This document shows positions 53,632-63,399 of a stretch of DNA of 64,000 nt, in pieces; within the stretch, counting starts at the first letter, position 1, and each line of letters opens with the position of its first letter. The notes below the pieces were generated by a model that saw only the letters and a program-made list of their open reading frames with translations, ran no database searches and was not told where the DNA came from. Both the position numbers and the translations under genes were made by a program. The DNA is from CAIQPV01 sp964480365 (GTDB lineage Bacteria > Pseudomonadota > Gammaproteobacteria > Burkholderiales > Gallionellaceae), in assembly GCA_964480365.1 (NCBI GenBank), contig CAYZPM010000001.1, forward strand, positions 231,461 to 295,460, in the 5' to 3' direction.

Positions 53632-54696
53632 TTAGTGGTACTTGCGGCTCAGCTCGTGAACCGCCGCAACTAATGCCGCAGCGCTGTCCGGGTTGGTAAA
53701 CTGGGAGATGCCGTGGCCCAGATTGAATACGTGGCCGCTGCCATAGCCGTAGCTGGCGAGGACTTTTTCCACTTCGTTATGAATAACTTCCGGTGTAGCG
53801 AACAAAACGGTCGGGTCTAGGTTGCCTTGCAGCGCAACTTTGTCGCCAACTTTCTGGCGTGCCACGCCGATATCCATGGTCCAGTCCAGGCCCACCGCAT
53901 CGCAGCCAATGTTGGCGATGCTGTCGATCCACAGGCCGCCGCCTTTGGTGAACACGATATTCGGAATCCTGACGCCGTCTTTTTCCTTGATTAAACCGGC
54001 CACGATGCGCTGTATATAGGGCAGCGAGAACTCGTGGTAGGCGGCATGTGACAGCGCTCCACCCCAGGAATCGAAAATCATCACGGATTGCGCGCCCGCC
54101 TCGATCTGCGCGTTGAGGTAAGCGATCACCGCTTGCGCGGTTACGTCGAGGATGTGGTGCATCAGCTTGGGTTCTTTGTACATCAAGGTCTTCACCTTGG
54201 CGTAGTCGTCGCTACCGCCGCCTTCCACCATGTAGCAGGACAGCGTCCACGGACTGCCGGAAAAACCAATCAGCGGCACGCGTCCGTCCAGTGCCTTGCG
54301 GATCTGCGAAACGGCGTCAGTCACATATTTCAGGTCGGTGCCAATGTCCGGTACGCGCAAGGCCTTGATCGCGGCTTCGTCACGCAAGGGGCGTTCGAAC
54401 TTGGGGCCTTCGCCCTCTGCAAAATACAGGCCGAGGCCCATCGCATCCGGCACGGTCAAAATATCGGAAAACAGAATCGCGGCATCCAGCGGGAAACGAT
54501 CCAGCGGCTGCAACGTTACTTCCGTTGCCATGTCCGGACTCTTGCACAGATTGAGGAAACTGCCCGCGCGCTTGCGCGTGGCGCAATATTCCGGCAGGTA
54601 ACGTCCGGCTTGACGCATCATCCACAACGGCGTGTATTCGGTCGGCTGGCGCAACAAGGCGCGCAGGAAGGTGTCGTTTTTCAGTTTGAAATTCAT
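53632..54696 (-). CDS. hemE: Uroporphyrinogen decarboxylase
   Basis: A 354-residue protein with the family signatures PLWMMRQAGRYLPEY near the N-terminus and IGFSGSPWTLSCYMVEG in the middle. It decarboxylates uroporphyrinogen III to coproporphyrinogen III in cytosolic heme synthesis. It follows gltD after 39 bases on the same strand. The length is standard. Confidence 0.97.
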   Translation of the reverse strand: MNFKLKNDTFLRALLRQPTEYTPLWMMRQAGRYLPEYCATRKRAGSFLNLCKSPDMATEVTLQPLDRFPLDAAILFSDILTVPDAMGLGLYFAEGEGPKFERPLRDEAAIKALRVPDIGTDLKYVTDAVSQIRKALDGRVPLIGFSGSPWTLSCYMVEGGGSDDYAKVKTLMYKEPKLMHHILDVTAQAVIAYLNAQIEAGAQSVMIFDSWGGALSHAAYHEFSLPYIQRIVAGLIKEKDGVRIPNIVFTKGGGLWIDSIANIGCDAVGLDWTMDIGVARQKVGDKVALQGNLDPTVLFATPEVIHNEVEKVLASYGYGSGHVFNLGHGISQFTNPDSAAALVAAVHELSRKYH

Positions 54697-54735
54697 GGTG
54701 ATTCCTGGTTAATTTTGCTGGCAGGTTTTGATTTT

Positions 54736-56199
54736 TTAGCGGGGTAATACGGAACTGCCCATCAAATATTCGTCCACCGCTCGCGCGGCTTGGCGTCCTT
54801 CGCGTATGGCCCATACCACCAGCGATTGACCCCGGCGCATGTCGCCTGCGGCAAACACTTTGTCTACACTGGTCTTGTAGCAACCCACTCCATCGGTCAC
54901 GGCCTTGGCGTTACCGCGTGGATCTTTTTCCACGCCGAATGCATCCAGCACTTGTTGCAACGGGCTGGTGAAGCCCATTGCCAGTAACACCAGGTCGGCC
55001 TTGATCTCAAATTCGCTGCCCGGCACTTCGTTCATCTTGCCATCGTTGAATTCGACGCGCACCGCCTTGAGTCCGGTGAGCTTGCCGTTCTTGCCGATAA
55101 ATTCCTTGGTCGCAATCGCCCAGTCGCGCTGGCAACCTTCATCGTGCGAGCTGGAAGTGCGCAGCTTGAGCGGCCAGTTCGGCCAGGTCAGCGGTCGATT
55201 TTCCTGATCCGGTGCGCGCGGCATCACTTCGATCTGGGTGATTGAGGCCGCGCCGTGGCGGTTGGAGGTGCCCACGCAATCGGAGCCAGTATCGCCTCCG
55301 CCGATCACCACCACATGTTTGCCCTTGGCGTTAATCAGATTCTTGCCCTCGCCCGCCACTTCCTTGTTCTGCGGGATAAGGAGTTCCAGCGCATAGTGTA
55401 CGCCGACCAGTTGGCGTCCCGGCACCGGCAAGTCGCGCGGTTGTTCCGCACCGCCCGCCAGAATCACCGCATCGAATTTCTTCAGCAACTCTTTCGGTTT
55501 GACGGTCTTGGTGGAATCATTGGTCACGCCTTTGCCCGGAGCCGCATCGCCAATAAATACATTGGTCTGGAATTTAACGCCCTCGGCTTGCATCTGTGCC
55601 ATGCGCCAATCGATCAGGCGCTTGTCCAGCTTGAAGTCTGGGATTCCGTAGCGCAACAAGCCGCCGATGCGGCTGTTCTTCTCGAACACCGTCACGCTGT
55701 GGCCGACGCGCGCCAGTTGCTGTGCCGCTGCCAGACCTGCGGGACCGGAACCGACTACAGCGACTTTCTTGCCAGTCTTGTGTGCTGCCGGTTGCGGCAC
55801 TACCCAGCCATTTTCGCCGCCCTTGTCGATGATGGCGTGTTCGATTGACTTGATGCCAACCGCATCGTTGTTAATATTTAGCGTACATGCCGCTTCGCAC
55901 GGCGCGGGGCAGATACGCCCGGTCACTTCCGGAAAATTGTTGGTGGAATGCAATACGTCCAGCGCCTCTTTCCAGTTGCCGCGATACACCAGATCATTCC
56001 AGTCGGGGATGATGTTGTTGACCGGACAACCGCTGGTGCAGAACGGAATGCCGCAATCCATGCAGCGCGCGCCTTGTATCTTGGCTTTATCATCGGTCAG
56101 GTGCAACACGAACTCCTGATAATTTTTTACCCGATTGGCAACCGGCAAATAGCCTTCGCTCAGGCGCGCAAATTCCATAAACCCGGTAGGCTTACCCAT
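54736..56199 (-). CDS. gltD: Glutamate synthase small subunit GltD
   Basis: A 487-residue flavoprotein. Four Cys near the N-terminus (46, 49, 54, 58 in CMDCGIPFCTSGCP) belong to the Fe-S clusters. FAD-binding VVGSGPAGLAAAQ lies near 150 and NADPH-binding VIGGGDTGSDC near 295. It transfers electrons from NADPH to GltB. Its ATG follows the gltB stop directly (TAA ATG). Confidence 0.97.
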   Translation of the reverse strand: MGKPTGFMEFARLSEGYLPVANRVKNYQEFVLHLTDDKAKIQGARCMDCGIPFCTSGCPVNNIIPDWNDLVYRGNWKEALDVLHSTNNFPEVTGRICPAPCEAACTLNINNDAVGIKSIEHAIIDKGGENGWVVPQPAAHKTGKKVAVVGSGPAGLAAAQQLARVGHSVTVFEKNSRIGGLLRYGIPDFKLDKRLIDWRMAQMQAEGVKFQTNVFIGDAAPGKGVTNDSTKTVKPKELLKKFDAVILAGGAEQPRDLPVPGRQLVGVHYALELLIPQNKEVAGEGKNLINAKGKHVVVIGGGDTGSDCVGTSNRHGAASITQIEVMPRAPDQENRPLTWPNWPLKLRTSSSHDEGCQRDWAIATKEFIGKNGKLTGLKAVRVEFNDGKMNEVPGSEFEIKADLVLLAMGFTSPLQQVLDAFGVEKDPRGNAKAVTDGVGCYKTSVDKVFAAGDMRRGQSLVVWAIREGRQAARAVDEYLMGSSVLPR

Positions 56200-59100
56200 T
56201 TACTCAACCTCCATAGCTTGTTGCGCCGCGATTTCCTGCAAGGCGCGGCGATATTCTGTCGGCATCACCTTGACGAATTTCGGCAGGAAGAGCGCCCAGT
56301 TGTCGAGCAGGGTTCTGGCGCGGACACTTCCGGTATGACGCAAGTGGTTCTCGATGAATTCGCGCAGCAGGTATTCGTCAGCTCTGCCGAGATGGTTAAA
56401 GTGCACGCGACCATGCGTTTCAACCTCACCTATTTCGCTGGCATCGGACTCGGCCGGTATCGCCTCCAGTTGCACCATCGCCAGATTGCAGCGCCGCTCG
56501 AAACTGCCGTCCTCATCCAGTACGTAAGCCACGCCGCCAGACATGCCCGCCGCGAAGTTGCGCCCGGTCTGCCCCAGCACGATCACCAGGCCGCCGGTCA
56601 TGTATTCGCAGCCGTGGTCGCCCACGCCTTCCACCACTGCGACCGCGCCGGAATTGCGCACCGCGAAGCGCTCTCCAGCCACGCCACGGAAGTAGCATTC
56701 GCCGCTGGTCGCGCCGTACAAAACGGTGTTGCCGACGATGATGTTGTCTTCTGCCGTGATCGGGCAATCCTTGGGCGGCAGCACCGATATACGTCCGCCG
56801 CACAGACCCTTGCCGACATAATCGTTGCCTTCTCCAGTCAGTTCGAAGGTCACACCGTGTGCGAGGAAAGCGCCGAAACTCTGTCCAGCCGTGCCTTTAA
56901 GCTTCACCGTGATGGTGTCGGTCGGCAGCCCGCCATGGCCGTAACGCTTGACAACTTCATGCGACAGCATGGTGCCGACGGTGCGGTTTGAGTTGCCGAT
57001 GGTGGTCTTGATGATGACCGGATGCTTGTTGTCCAGCGCGGCCTTGGCTTCCGCGATCAACTGGTTGTCCAGTGCTTTTTCCAATTCGTGATCCTGCACC
57101 TCCGCATGGCGACGCGCCACGCTGGCGGGCATATCGGGCTGATGAAAAATCCTGGAGAAATCCAATCCCCGCGCCTTCCAGTGTTCGACGCCGTGTTTCA
57201 TGTCGAGCAAATCGCTGCGTCCGATCAGTTCACTCAACTTGCGCACGCCCATCTGCGCCATGTATTCGCGCAACTCTTCGGCGAGGAAGAAAAAGTAATT
57301 CACCACATGTTCCGGCTGGCCGGTGAATTTCTTGCGCAACTCGGGGTCTTGCGTCGCCACGCCCACCGGACAAGTGTTGAGATGACACTTGCGCATCATG
57401 ATGCAGCCTTCCACCACCAGCGGTGCCGTGGCGAAGCCGAACTCGTCGGCGCCGAGCAGGGCGCCGATCAGCACATCACGCCCGGTCTTGAGCTGGCCGT
57501 CCACTTGCAACACAATGCGCCCGCGCAATTTGTTCAGAACCAGCGTTTGCTGGGCTTCCGCCAGACCTAACTCCCAAGGCGTACCGGCATGCTTGATGGA
57601 GGAAATGGGCGAAGCGCCAGTGCCGCCGTCATAGCCGGATACCACGATGTGGTCGGCCTTGGCCTTGGATACCCCCGCCGCCACCGTGCCTACGCCGACT
57701 TCCGACACCAGCTTCACGGAAATGGAAGCCTTCGGATTGGAATTCTTCAGGTCGTGAATCAACTGCGCCAAGTCTTCAATCGAGTATATATCGTGGTGCG
57801 GCGGCGGCGAAATCAGGCCCACGCCCGGCACCGAGAAACGCAGCTTGGCGATATATTCGGACACCTTGCCGCCCGGCAACTGGCCGCCTTCGCCCGGCTT
57901 CGCACCTTGCGCCATCTTGATCTGAATCTGGTCGGCGCTGCTCAGGTATTCAGCCGTCACGCCAAAGCGGCCCGAGGCAACTTGCTTGATGCGCGAGCGC
58001 AACGAATCACCTTCCTGCATCACCAGATCGGCCGCAATACGTTTTTTTCCAATGATCTCGGACAGCTTCTCGCCCGCCTTGAGCACGCGGAAGCGGTTTG
58101 CATCCTCACCGCCCTCGCCGGTATTGGACTTGCCGCCGATGCGGTTCATGGCGATTGCCAGCGTGGTGTGCGCTTCGGTGGAAATCGAACCGAGCGACAT
58201 CGCGCCAGTGACGAAGCGCTTGACGATTTCCTTGGCGGGTTCAACTTCCACCAGCGGCACCGGCGCGCCCACCGGTTTGATCTCGAACAGTCCGCGCAAG
58301 GTCTTCATGCGCGATCCCTGATCGTTAATCAGCTTGGCGTATTCCTTGTAGGTCGCAAAATTATTGGTGCGCGTGGAGTGCTGCAATTTCGCGATGGTAT
58401 CGGTCGTCCACATGTGCTCTTCGCCGCGCACACGATAAGCATATTCGCCGCCCGCTTCGAGCGCATTGGCGAGTACCGGATCATTGCCGAATGCGCTGCG
58501 GTGAGTAAGTACGGATTCCTCGGCCACCACACTCAAACCAACTCCCTCGATCTGGGTGGACGTGCCGGTGAAATATTTTTCAATAAATTCGGCATTCAGG
58601 CCGACCGCCTCGAAAATCTGTGCGCCGCAATAAGACTGGTACGTGGAGATACCCATCTTGGACATCACCTTGTGTAACCCCTTGTTGACGGCCTTGACGA
58701 AACGCTTGTTGGCGTCCTTGGCAGTCAGCCCCTCGGGCAAATAGTCGGACATGGTGGCAATGGTTTCGTACGCCAGCCACGGACATACCGCTTCGGCACC
58801 GTAACCGGCGAGCAGGGCGAAGTGATGTACTTCGCGTGCGGAACCGGTATCCACCACCAGACCAGTGCTGGTGCGCAGCCCCACATTCACCAGATAGTGA
58901 TGCATAGCCGCACAGGCCAACAACGCCGGGATGGCAACGCGCTTGCTGGAAACTGCGCGGTCGGACAGGATCAACACGTTATAGCCATCCGCCACCGCTT
59001 TTTTGGCAGCAGTGCACAGTGCCTTGATCGCGGCCTCGCAGCCCGCAGCACCCTTGCTGGCAGGGTAGGTTATGTCCAGCACCAGAGACTTATATTGCTT

Positions 59101-60903
59101 GCCTGTCAGCTTTCCAATGTCGCGCAGCTTGGCCATATCCTCATTCGACAGCACCGGCTGTTCCACTTCCAGGCGCAATGGCGGATTGGTCTCGTTTATG
59201 CCGAGCAGGTTGGGCCTGGGACCGATGAACGAGGTGAGCGACATCACGATCTCTTCGCGGATCGGGTCTATCGGCGGGTTGGTCACTTGCGCGAACAACT
59301 GCTGGAAATAATCGTAGAGCGAGCGATTCTTGTTCGACAACACCGGCAGCGCGGCATCGAAACCCATGGAACCGACCGCCTCTTTGGCCGACGCAGCCAT
59401 CGGGGCGAGGATAAACTTGATATCTTCCTGCGAATAGCCGAAAGCTTGTTGGGTATCCAGCAGTGATCCTTGCAGCGCCGACTTATCCTTGACCGCAGGC
59501 AAATCCGCGAGGAAGTAGCGCGACTCTTCGATCCACTTGCGGTAGGGCTTGGCGGTGGCGAGTTGCTGCTTTAATTCGGCATCGTCGATGATCCGCCCCG
59601 CCTGCAAATCGATCAGGAACATTTTCCCCGGCTGCAAGCGCCACTTCTTCACGATCTTGTGTTGTGGAATATCCAGCACACCCATTTCCGATGCCATCAA
59701 CACCATGTCGTCGTCGGTGATCAGATAGCGCGCCGGGCGCAGGCCGTTGCGATCCAGCGTCGCGCCAATCATGCGGCCATCGGTGAAAGCCACGGCGGCT
59801 GGGCCGTCCCACGGTTCCATCAGCGCGGCATGGTATTCGTAGAACGCGCGGCGCTCCTCGTCCATCAGCGGGTTGCCCGCCCAGGCTTCAGGGATCAGCA
59901 GCATCATCGCGTGTGGAAGCGAATAACCGCCAGCCACCAGCAGTTCCAGCGCATTGTCGAAACAGGCGGAGTCAGACTGGCCTTCCACGATCAGCGGCCA
60001 CAGTTTTTCCAAATCTTCGCCCAGCAGTTCGGACGACATCGCCGCATGGCGCGCCGCCATCCAGTTCACGTTGCCGCGCAAAGTATTGATCTCGCCGTTG
60101 TGCGCGATCATGCGGAATGGGTGCGCCAGATTCCAGGTCGGAAAAGTATTGGTGGAAAAGCGCTGATGCACCAGCGCCAGTGCGGTAACGACACTGTTGT
60201 CCTTCAAGTCTGGATAATATTTGCCAACCTGATCCGCCAGCAACATGCCTTTGTAAACCAGCGTGCGCGCCGACAGCGAGGGGATATAGAAACCGCGCCC
60301 TTGTTCATTTGGCAGGTCATGCACCGCATGTTCAGCGGTCTTGCGGATGACAAACAGTTTGCGCTCGAAACTGTCGGCATCTTTACAATTTTTGCCGCGA
60401 CCGATGAACACCTGACGCACCACCGGCTCCACCGCTTTGACACCTTCGCCCAAGCTGCTGTTGTCCACCGGCACATTGCGCCAGCCAAGCAATTTCTGTC
60501 CTTCCGCCGCGATCTTGTCGGCGATCACTTTCTCGCAGGTAGCACGCGCAAAAACATCGCGCGGCAAGAACAGCATGCCGACACCGTATTCGCCCGCCGC
60601 CGGCAAAGTCATGCCCTGCACCGCGCAAGACTTGCGTAAAAACGCATCGGGAACCTGGATCAAAATTCCCGCGCCATCGCCCGCCAACGGGTCGGCGCCC
60701 ACCGCGCCGCGATGGGTGAGATTTTCCAGTATCTGCAAACCCTGACGCACCATGTCATGGCTCTGTTTGCCCTTGATGTGCGCGACAAAGCCCACACCAC
60801 ACGCATCGCGCTCTTGGCGCGGATCATACAAACCCTGCTGGACTGGCAACCCCGACTGTACGGACAACGAAGGACGGCTCACGTAATTCCTCATCAAAAT
60901 CAT
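56200..60903 (-). CDS. gltB: Glutamate synthase large subunit GltB
   Basis: A 1567-residue protein. After a propeptide of about 31-34 residues comes the catalytic N-terminal Cys (ACGVGFVAH), then the type 2 glutaminase domain, central domain, FMN-binding synthase domain with the 3Fe-4S motif CHLNTCPVGVATQ, and a C-terminal beta-helix (GXXGXXXG repeats). It forms glutamate from 2-oxoglutarate and glutamine with GltD. The start may be the ATG at 60903 or the one at 60894. Confidence 0.97.
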   Translation of the reverse strand: MILMRNYVSRPSLSVQSGLPVQQGLYDPRQERDACGVGFVAHIKGKQSHDMVRQGLQILENLTHRGAVGADPLAGDGAGILIQVPDAFLRKSCAVQGMTLPAAGEYGVGMLFLPRDVFARATCEKVIADKIAAEGQKLLGWRNVPVDNSSLGEGVKAVEPVVRQVFIGRGKNCKDADSFERKLFVIRKTAEHAVHDLPNEQGRGFYIPSLSARTLVYKGMLLADQVGKYYPDLKDNSVVTALALVHQRFSTNTFPTWNLAHPFRMIAHNGEINTLRGNVNWMAARHAAMSSELLGEDLEKLWPLIVEGQSDSACFDNALELLVAGGYSLPHAMMLLIPEAWAGNPLMDEERRAFYEYHAALMEPWDGPAAVAFTDGRMIGATLDRNGLRPARYLITDDDMVLMASEMGVLDIPQHKIVKKWRLQPGKMFLIDLQAGRIIDDAELKQQLATAKPYRKWIEESRYFLADLPAVKDKSALQGSLLDTQQAFGYSQEDIKFILAPMAASAKEAVGSMGFDAALPVLSNKNRSLYDYFQQLFAQVTNPPIDPIREEIVMSLTSFIGPRPNLLGINETNPPLRLEVEQPVLSNEDMAKLRDIGKLTGKQYKSLVLDITYPASKGAAGCEAAIKALCTAAKKAVADGYNVLILSDRAVSSKRVAIPALLACAAMHHYLVNVGLRTSTGLVVDTGSAREVHHFALLAGYGAEAVCPWLAYETIATMSDYLPEGLTAKDANKRFVKAVNKGLHKVMSKMGISTYQSYCGAQIFEAVGLNAEFIEKYFTGTSTQIEGVGLSVVAEESVLTHRSAFGNDPVLANALEAGGEYAYRVRGEEHMWTTDTIAKLQHSTRTNNFATYKEYAKLINDQGSRMKTLRGLFEIKPVGAPVPLVEVEPAKEIVKRFVTGAMSLGSISTEAHTTLAIAMNRIGGKSNTGEGGEDANRFRVLKAGEKLSEIIGKKRIAADLVMQEGDSLRSRIKQVASGRFGVTAEYLSSADQIQIKMAQGAKPGEGGQLPGGKVSEYIAKLRFSVPGVGLISPPPHHDIYSIEDLAQLIHDLKNSNPKASISVKLVSEVGVGTVAAGVSKAKADHIVVSGYDGGTGASPISSIKHAGTPWELGLAEAQQTLVLNKLRGRIVLQVDGQLKTGRDVLIGALLGADEFGFATAPLVVEGCIMMRKCHLNTCPVGVATQDPELRKKFTGQPEHVVNYFFFLAEELREYMAQMGVRKLSELIGRSDLLDMKHGVEHWKARGLDFSRIFHQPDMPASVARRHAEVQDHELEKALDNQLIAEAKAALDNKHPVIIKTTIGNSNRTVGTMLSHEVVKRYGHGGLPTDTITVKLKGTAGQSFGAFLAHGVTFELTGEGNDYVGKGLCGGRISVLPPKDCPITAEDNIIVGNTVLYGATSGECYFRGVAGERFAVRNSGAVAVVEGVGDHGCEYMTGGLVIVLGQTGRNFAAGMSGGVAYVLDEDGSFERRCNLAMVQLEAIPAESDASEIGEVETHGRVHFNHLGRADEYLLREFIENHLRHTGSVRARTLLDNWALFLPKFVKVMPTEYRRALQEIAAQQAMEVE

Positions 60904-61056
60904 TTAAAACAAAAATGGCAGCACAAAACGCCAAAGTAAAAGCAAAAGGGCGGGAATGTTACCCTGTCTGAGCGTGCAGGGCAATTGGGAGGTGAAGAAA
61001 ATGTTACCCAAAAGTTGTAATGTCCATGAGTGGTAACGGCCTTTGCTTATTCTGGA

Positions 61057-63399
61057 TCAGAATAATTGGTCTTTGGCCGTTTCGCTTTGCGATTTTTCGG
61101 GCGACGTGGCGGACTGCTCATGGGGCAATTTTTCCTGGTAAAAATATTCCACTAGCCCACCATCGGGATCCCGCAAGCCGCGATTGTTGATACGCGCTGC
61201 CACCATGTTATCCGGCATGGTGTAGACCGCTTTCGGCACGTCTTTTAGTACCGCACCCATGTAGCCCATCCAAATTGGTAATGCAGCTCGCGCGCCGGTT
61301 TCTTTGTCACCCAAGCTGCGCGGGGTGTCAAAGCCGATCCAGGAGATGCCCACCACCGTGGGCTGAAAACCGCAGAACCATGCGTCCACGAAGTCGCTGG
61401 TGGTGCCGGTCTTGCCCGCCAGATCCGATCGGCCAAGCTGCATAGCACGGATAGCGGTACCGTGTCTCACTACATCCTGCATCATGCTGACCATGGTAAA
61501 GGCATTGCGCACGTCGATCACTTGCTCGGCATTCTCTCCCGCAATCACTGGTTCGGCCTTGTTCAATATATGGCCTTTGGCGTCTTCGATGCGCTGGATG
61601 AAATAGGGCGCGACGCGGAAACCGCCGTTGGCGAACACGGAATAGCCCTCCAGCATTTGCATCGGCGTGACCGAGCCCGCACCCAAGGCCATGGTGAGGT
61701 AGGCCGGATGCTTGGCGGCATCGAATCCGAACTTGGTGATGTAGTCCTGCGCATATCGAGGGGTAATGGCTTGCAGGATGCGGATGGAGACCAGGTTTTT
61801 GGATTTGATGAGTCCCTCTCTCATGCGCATCGGCCCTTCAAATTTGCCTTCGTAGTTTTTCGGTATCCAGGCTTCGCCGCCGGTTTGAGTCGCACTAAAC
61901 ACCAGAGGCGCATCATTGATGATAGTGGCGGGGGTAAATCCTTTTTCGAGTGCCGAAGAGTAGATGAACGGCTTGAAGCTGGAACCGGGTTGCCGCCACG
62001 CTTGCGTGATATGGTTGAACTGGTTGCGGTTAAAGTCAAAGCCGCCAACCAAAGCGTAGATTGCACCATCGTGCGGGCTTCCGGAAACAAATGCGGATTC
62101 CACTTGCGGAAGCTGGACGATTTGCCAAGCGCCCTTTTCATTTTGTTGTACCCGAATGATCGAGCCCGTGCGTATGCGCTGATTCAGCGCAACCTTGTCC
62201 CCCAGCGCACGTTGCGCGAATTTCAGCCCTTCTTCGCCGATCTCGACAGTTTGTCCGCCCTTGCAGTAGGCGCGGACGGCGTTGGGGCTGGCTTGCTGCA
62301 CCACGGCGGGAATCAGGTCATCGCTGTCGGCAACATCTTGCAGCACATCTTCCAAGTCTTCGTCGCCGCTGCCCGCGCCCAAGTCAGCGTAACCTTCCGG
62401 GCCACGGTAGCCGTGGCGCTGGTCATAATCCAGCACGCCCTTGCGCAACGCTTTGTAGGCCGCCGCCTGATCCTGCTGGCGGATGGTGGTATAGACCTTG
62501 ATGCCTTGCGTGTAGGCGTCTTCCTGATAGCGATCGTACACTTCCTGCCTGACCATCTCCGCCAGAAAATCGGCTTTGACCGGAAATTCCTGATTGCCGT
62601 GCTTGGCGGTCATGGGATACTGCTGGGCGGCCTCGAACTGCTTGGCATCGATGAAGTTGAGTTCGTGCATGCGGTGCAGCACGTACATCTGGCGCAGTTT
62701 GGCCCGCTTGGGGTTGACCACCGGATTATAGGCGGAGGGCGCCTTGGGCAGGCCGGCCAGCATGGCCATTTCGGCAACATTGAGTTGGTTGAGGTTCTTG
62801 CCGAAATAAATTTGCGCGGCAGCAGCGAAGCCATAGGCGCGTTGGCCGAGGTAAATCTGGTTGATGTAGAGCTGGAGAATTTCGTCCTTGCCCAGGCTGT
62901 GTTCGATCTTTAGCGCGAGCAGCACCTCGTTGAATTTGCGCGTCAGGGTCTTTTCATTGGACAGAAAAAAATTGCGTGCCACCTGCATGGTGATGGTGCT
63001 GGCTCCCTGCTTGACATCGCCAGATGTAAAATCGGAATAAGCAGCACGCACCATCCCTAAATAATCCACGCCGCCGTGCTCATAGAAACGGTCATCTTCG
63101 GCTGCGAGTATGGCCTTCTTCATCATATCGGGCACTTCGCCTATCTTGACCAGCGCACGCCGCTCTATGCCAAATTCGCCAAGCAGGGCGCCTTCTGCGC
63201 TGTATACGCGCAGAGGAATTTTAGGCTGATAATCGGTTAGCACCTCCAGTGAAGGTAGCGAGGGATAGACTAACATCATCGCAAACACCAGCAACAGCAA
63301 TGGAAGGAGAGCGAAAGCAAGCGCGGCGAGAGTCGTGGAGAACCACCAGCGTTGAGTCATGTCCCGCAGAGTGGTAAGAAATATTTTAAGGGAAGCCAT
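61057..63399 (-). CDS. mrcA: Penicillin-binding protein 1A, bifunctional peptidoglycan synthase
   Basis: A 780-residue class A PBP. It has a membrane anchor at about residues 20-45, a GT51 transglycosylase domain with catalytic Glu101 in EDDRFYEHGGVD, an OB-like insert at about 330-440, and a transpeptidase domain with SxxK at 473-476, SKN at 533-535 and KTGTT at 663-667. It makes and cross-links glycan strands at the inner membrane. The ATG at 63360 is an equally plausible start. Confidence 0.95.
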   Translation of the reverse strand: MASLKIFLTTLRDMTQRWWFSTTLAALAFALLPLLLLVFAMMLVYPSLPSLEVLTDYQPKIPLRVYSAEGALLGEFGIERRALVKIGEVPDMMKKAILAAEDDRFYEHGGVDYLGMVRAAYSDFTSGDVKQGASTITMQVARNFFLSNEKTLTRKFNEVLLALKIEHSLGKDEILQLYINQIYLGQRAYGFAAAAQIYFGKNLNQLNVAEMAMLAGLPKAPSAYNPVVNPKRAKLRQMYVLHRMHELNFIDAKQFEAAQQYPMTAKHGNQEFPVKADFLAEMVRQEVYDRYQEDAYTQGIKVYTTIRQQDQAAAYKALRKGVLDYDQRHGYRGPEGYADLGAGSGDEDLEDVLQDVADSDDLIPAVVQQASPNAVRAYCKGGQTVEIGEEGLKFAQRALGDKVALNQRIRTGSIIRVQQNEKGAWQIVQLPQVESAFVSGSPHDGAIYALVGGFDFNRNQFNHITQAWRQPGSSFKPFIYSSALEKGFTPATIINDAPLVFSATQTGGEAWIPKNYEGKFEGPMRMREGLIKSKNLVSIRILQAITPRYAQDYITKFGFDAAKHPAYLTMALGAGSVTPMQMLEGYSVFANGGFRVAPYFIQRIEDAKGHILNKAEPVIAGENAEQVIDVRNAFTMVSMMQDVVRHGTAIRAMQLGRSDLAGKTGTTSDFVDAWFCGFQPTVVGISWIGFDTPRSLGDKETGARAALPIWMGYMGAVLKDVPKAVYTMPDNMVAARINNRGLRDPDGGLVEYFYQEKLPHEQSATSPEKSQSETAKDQLF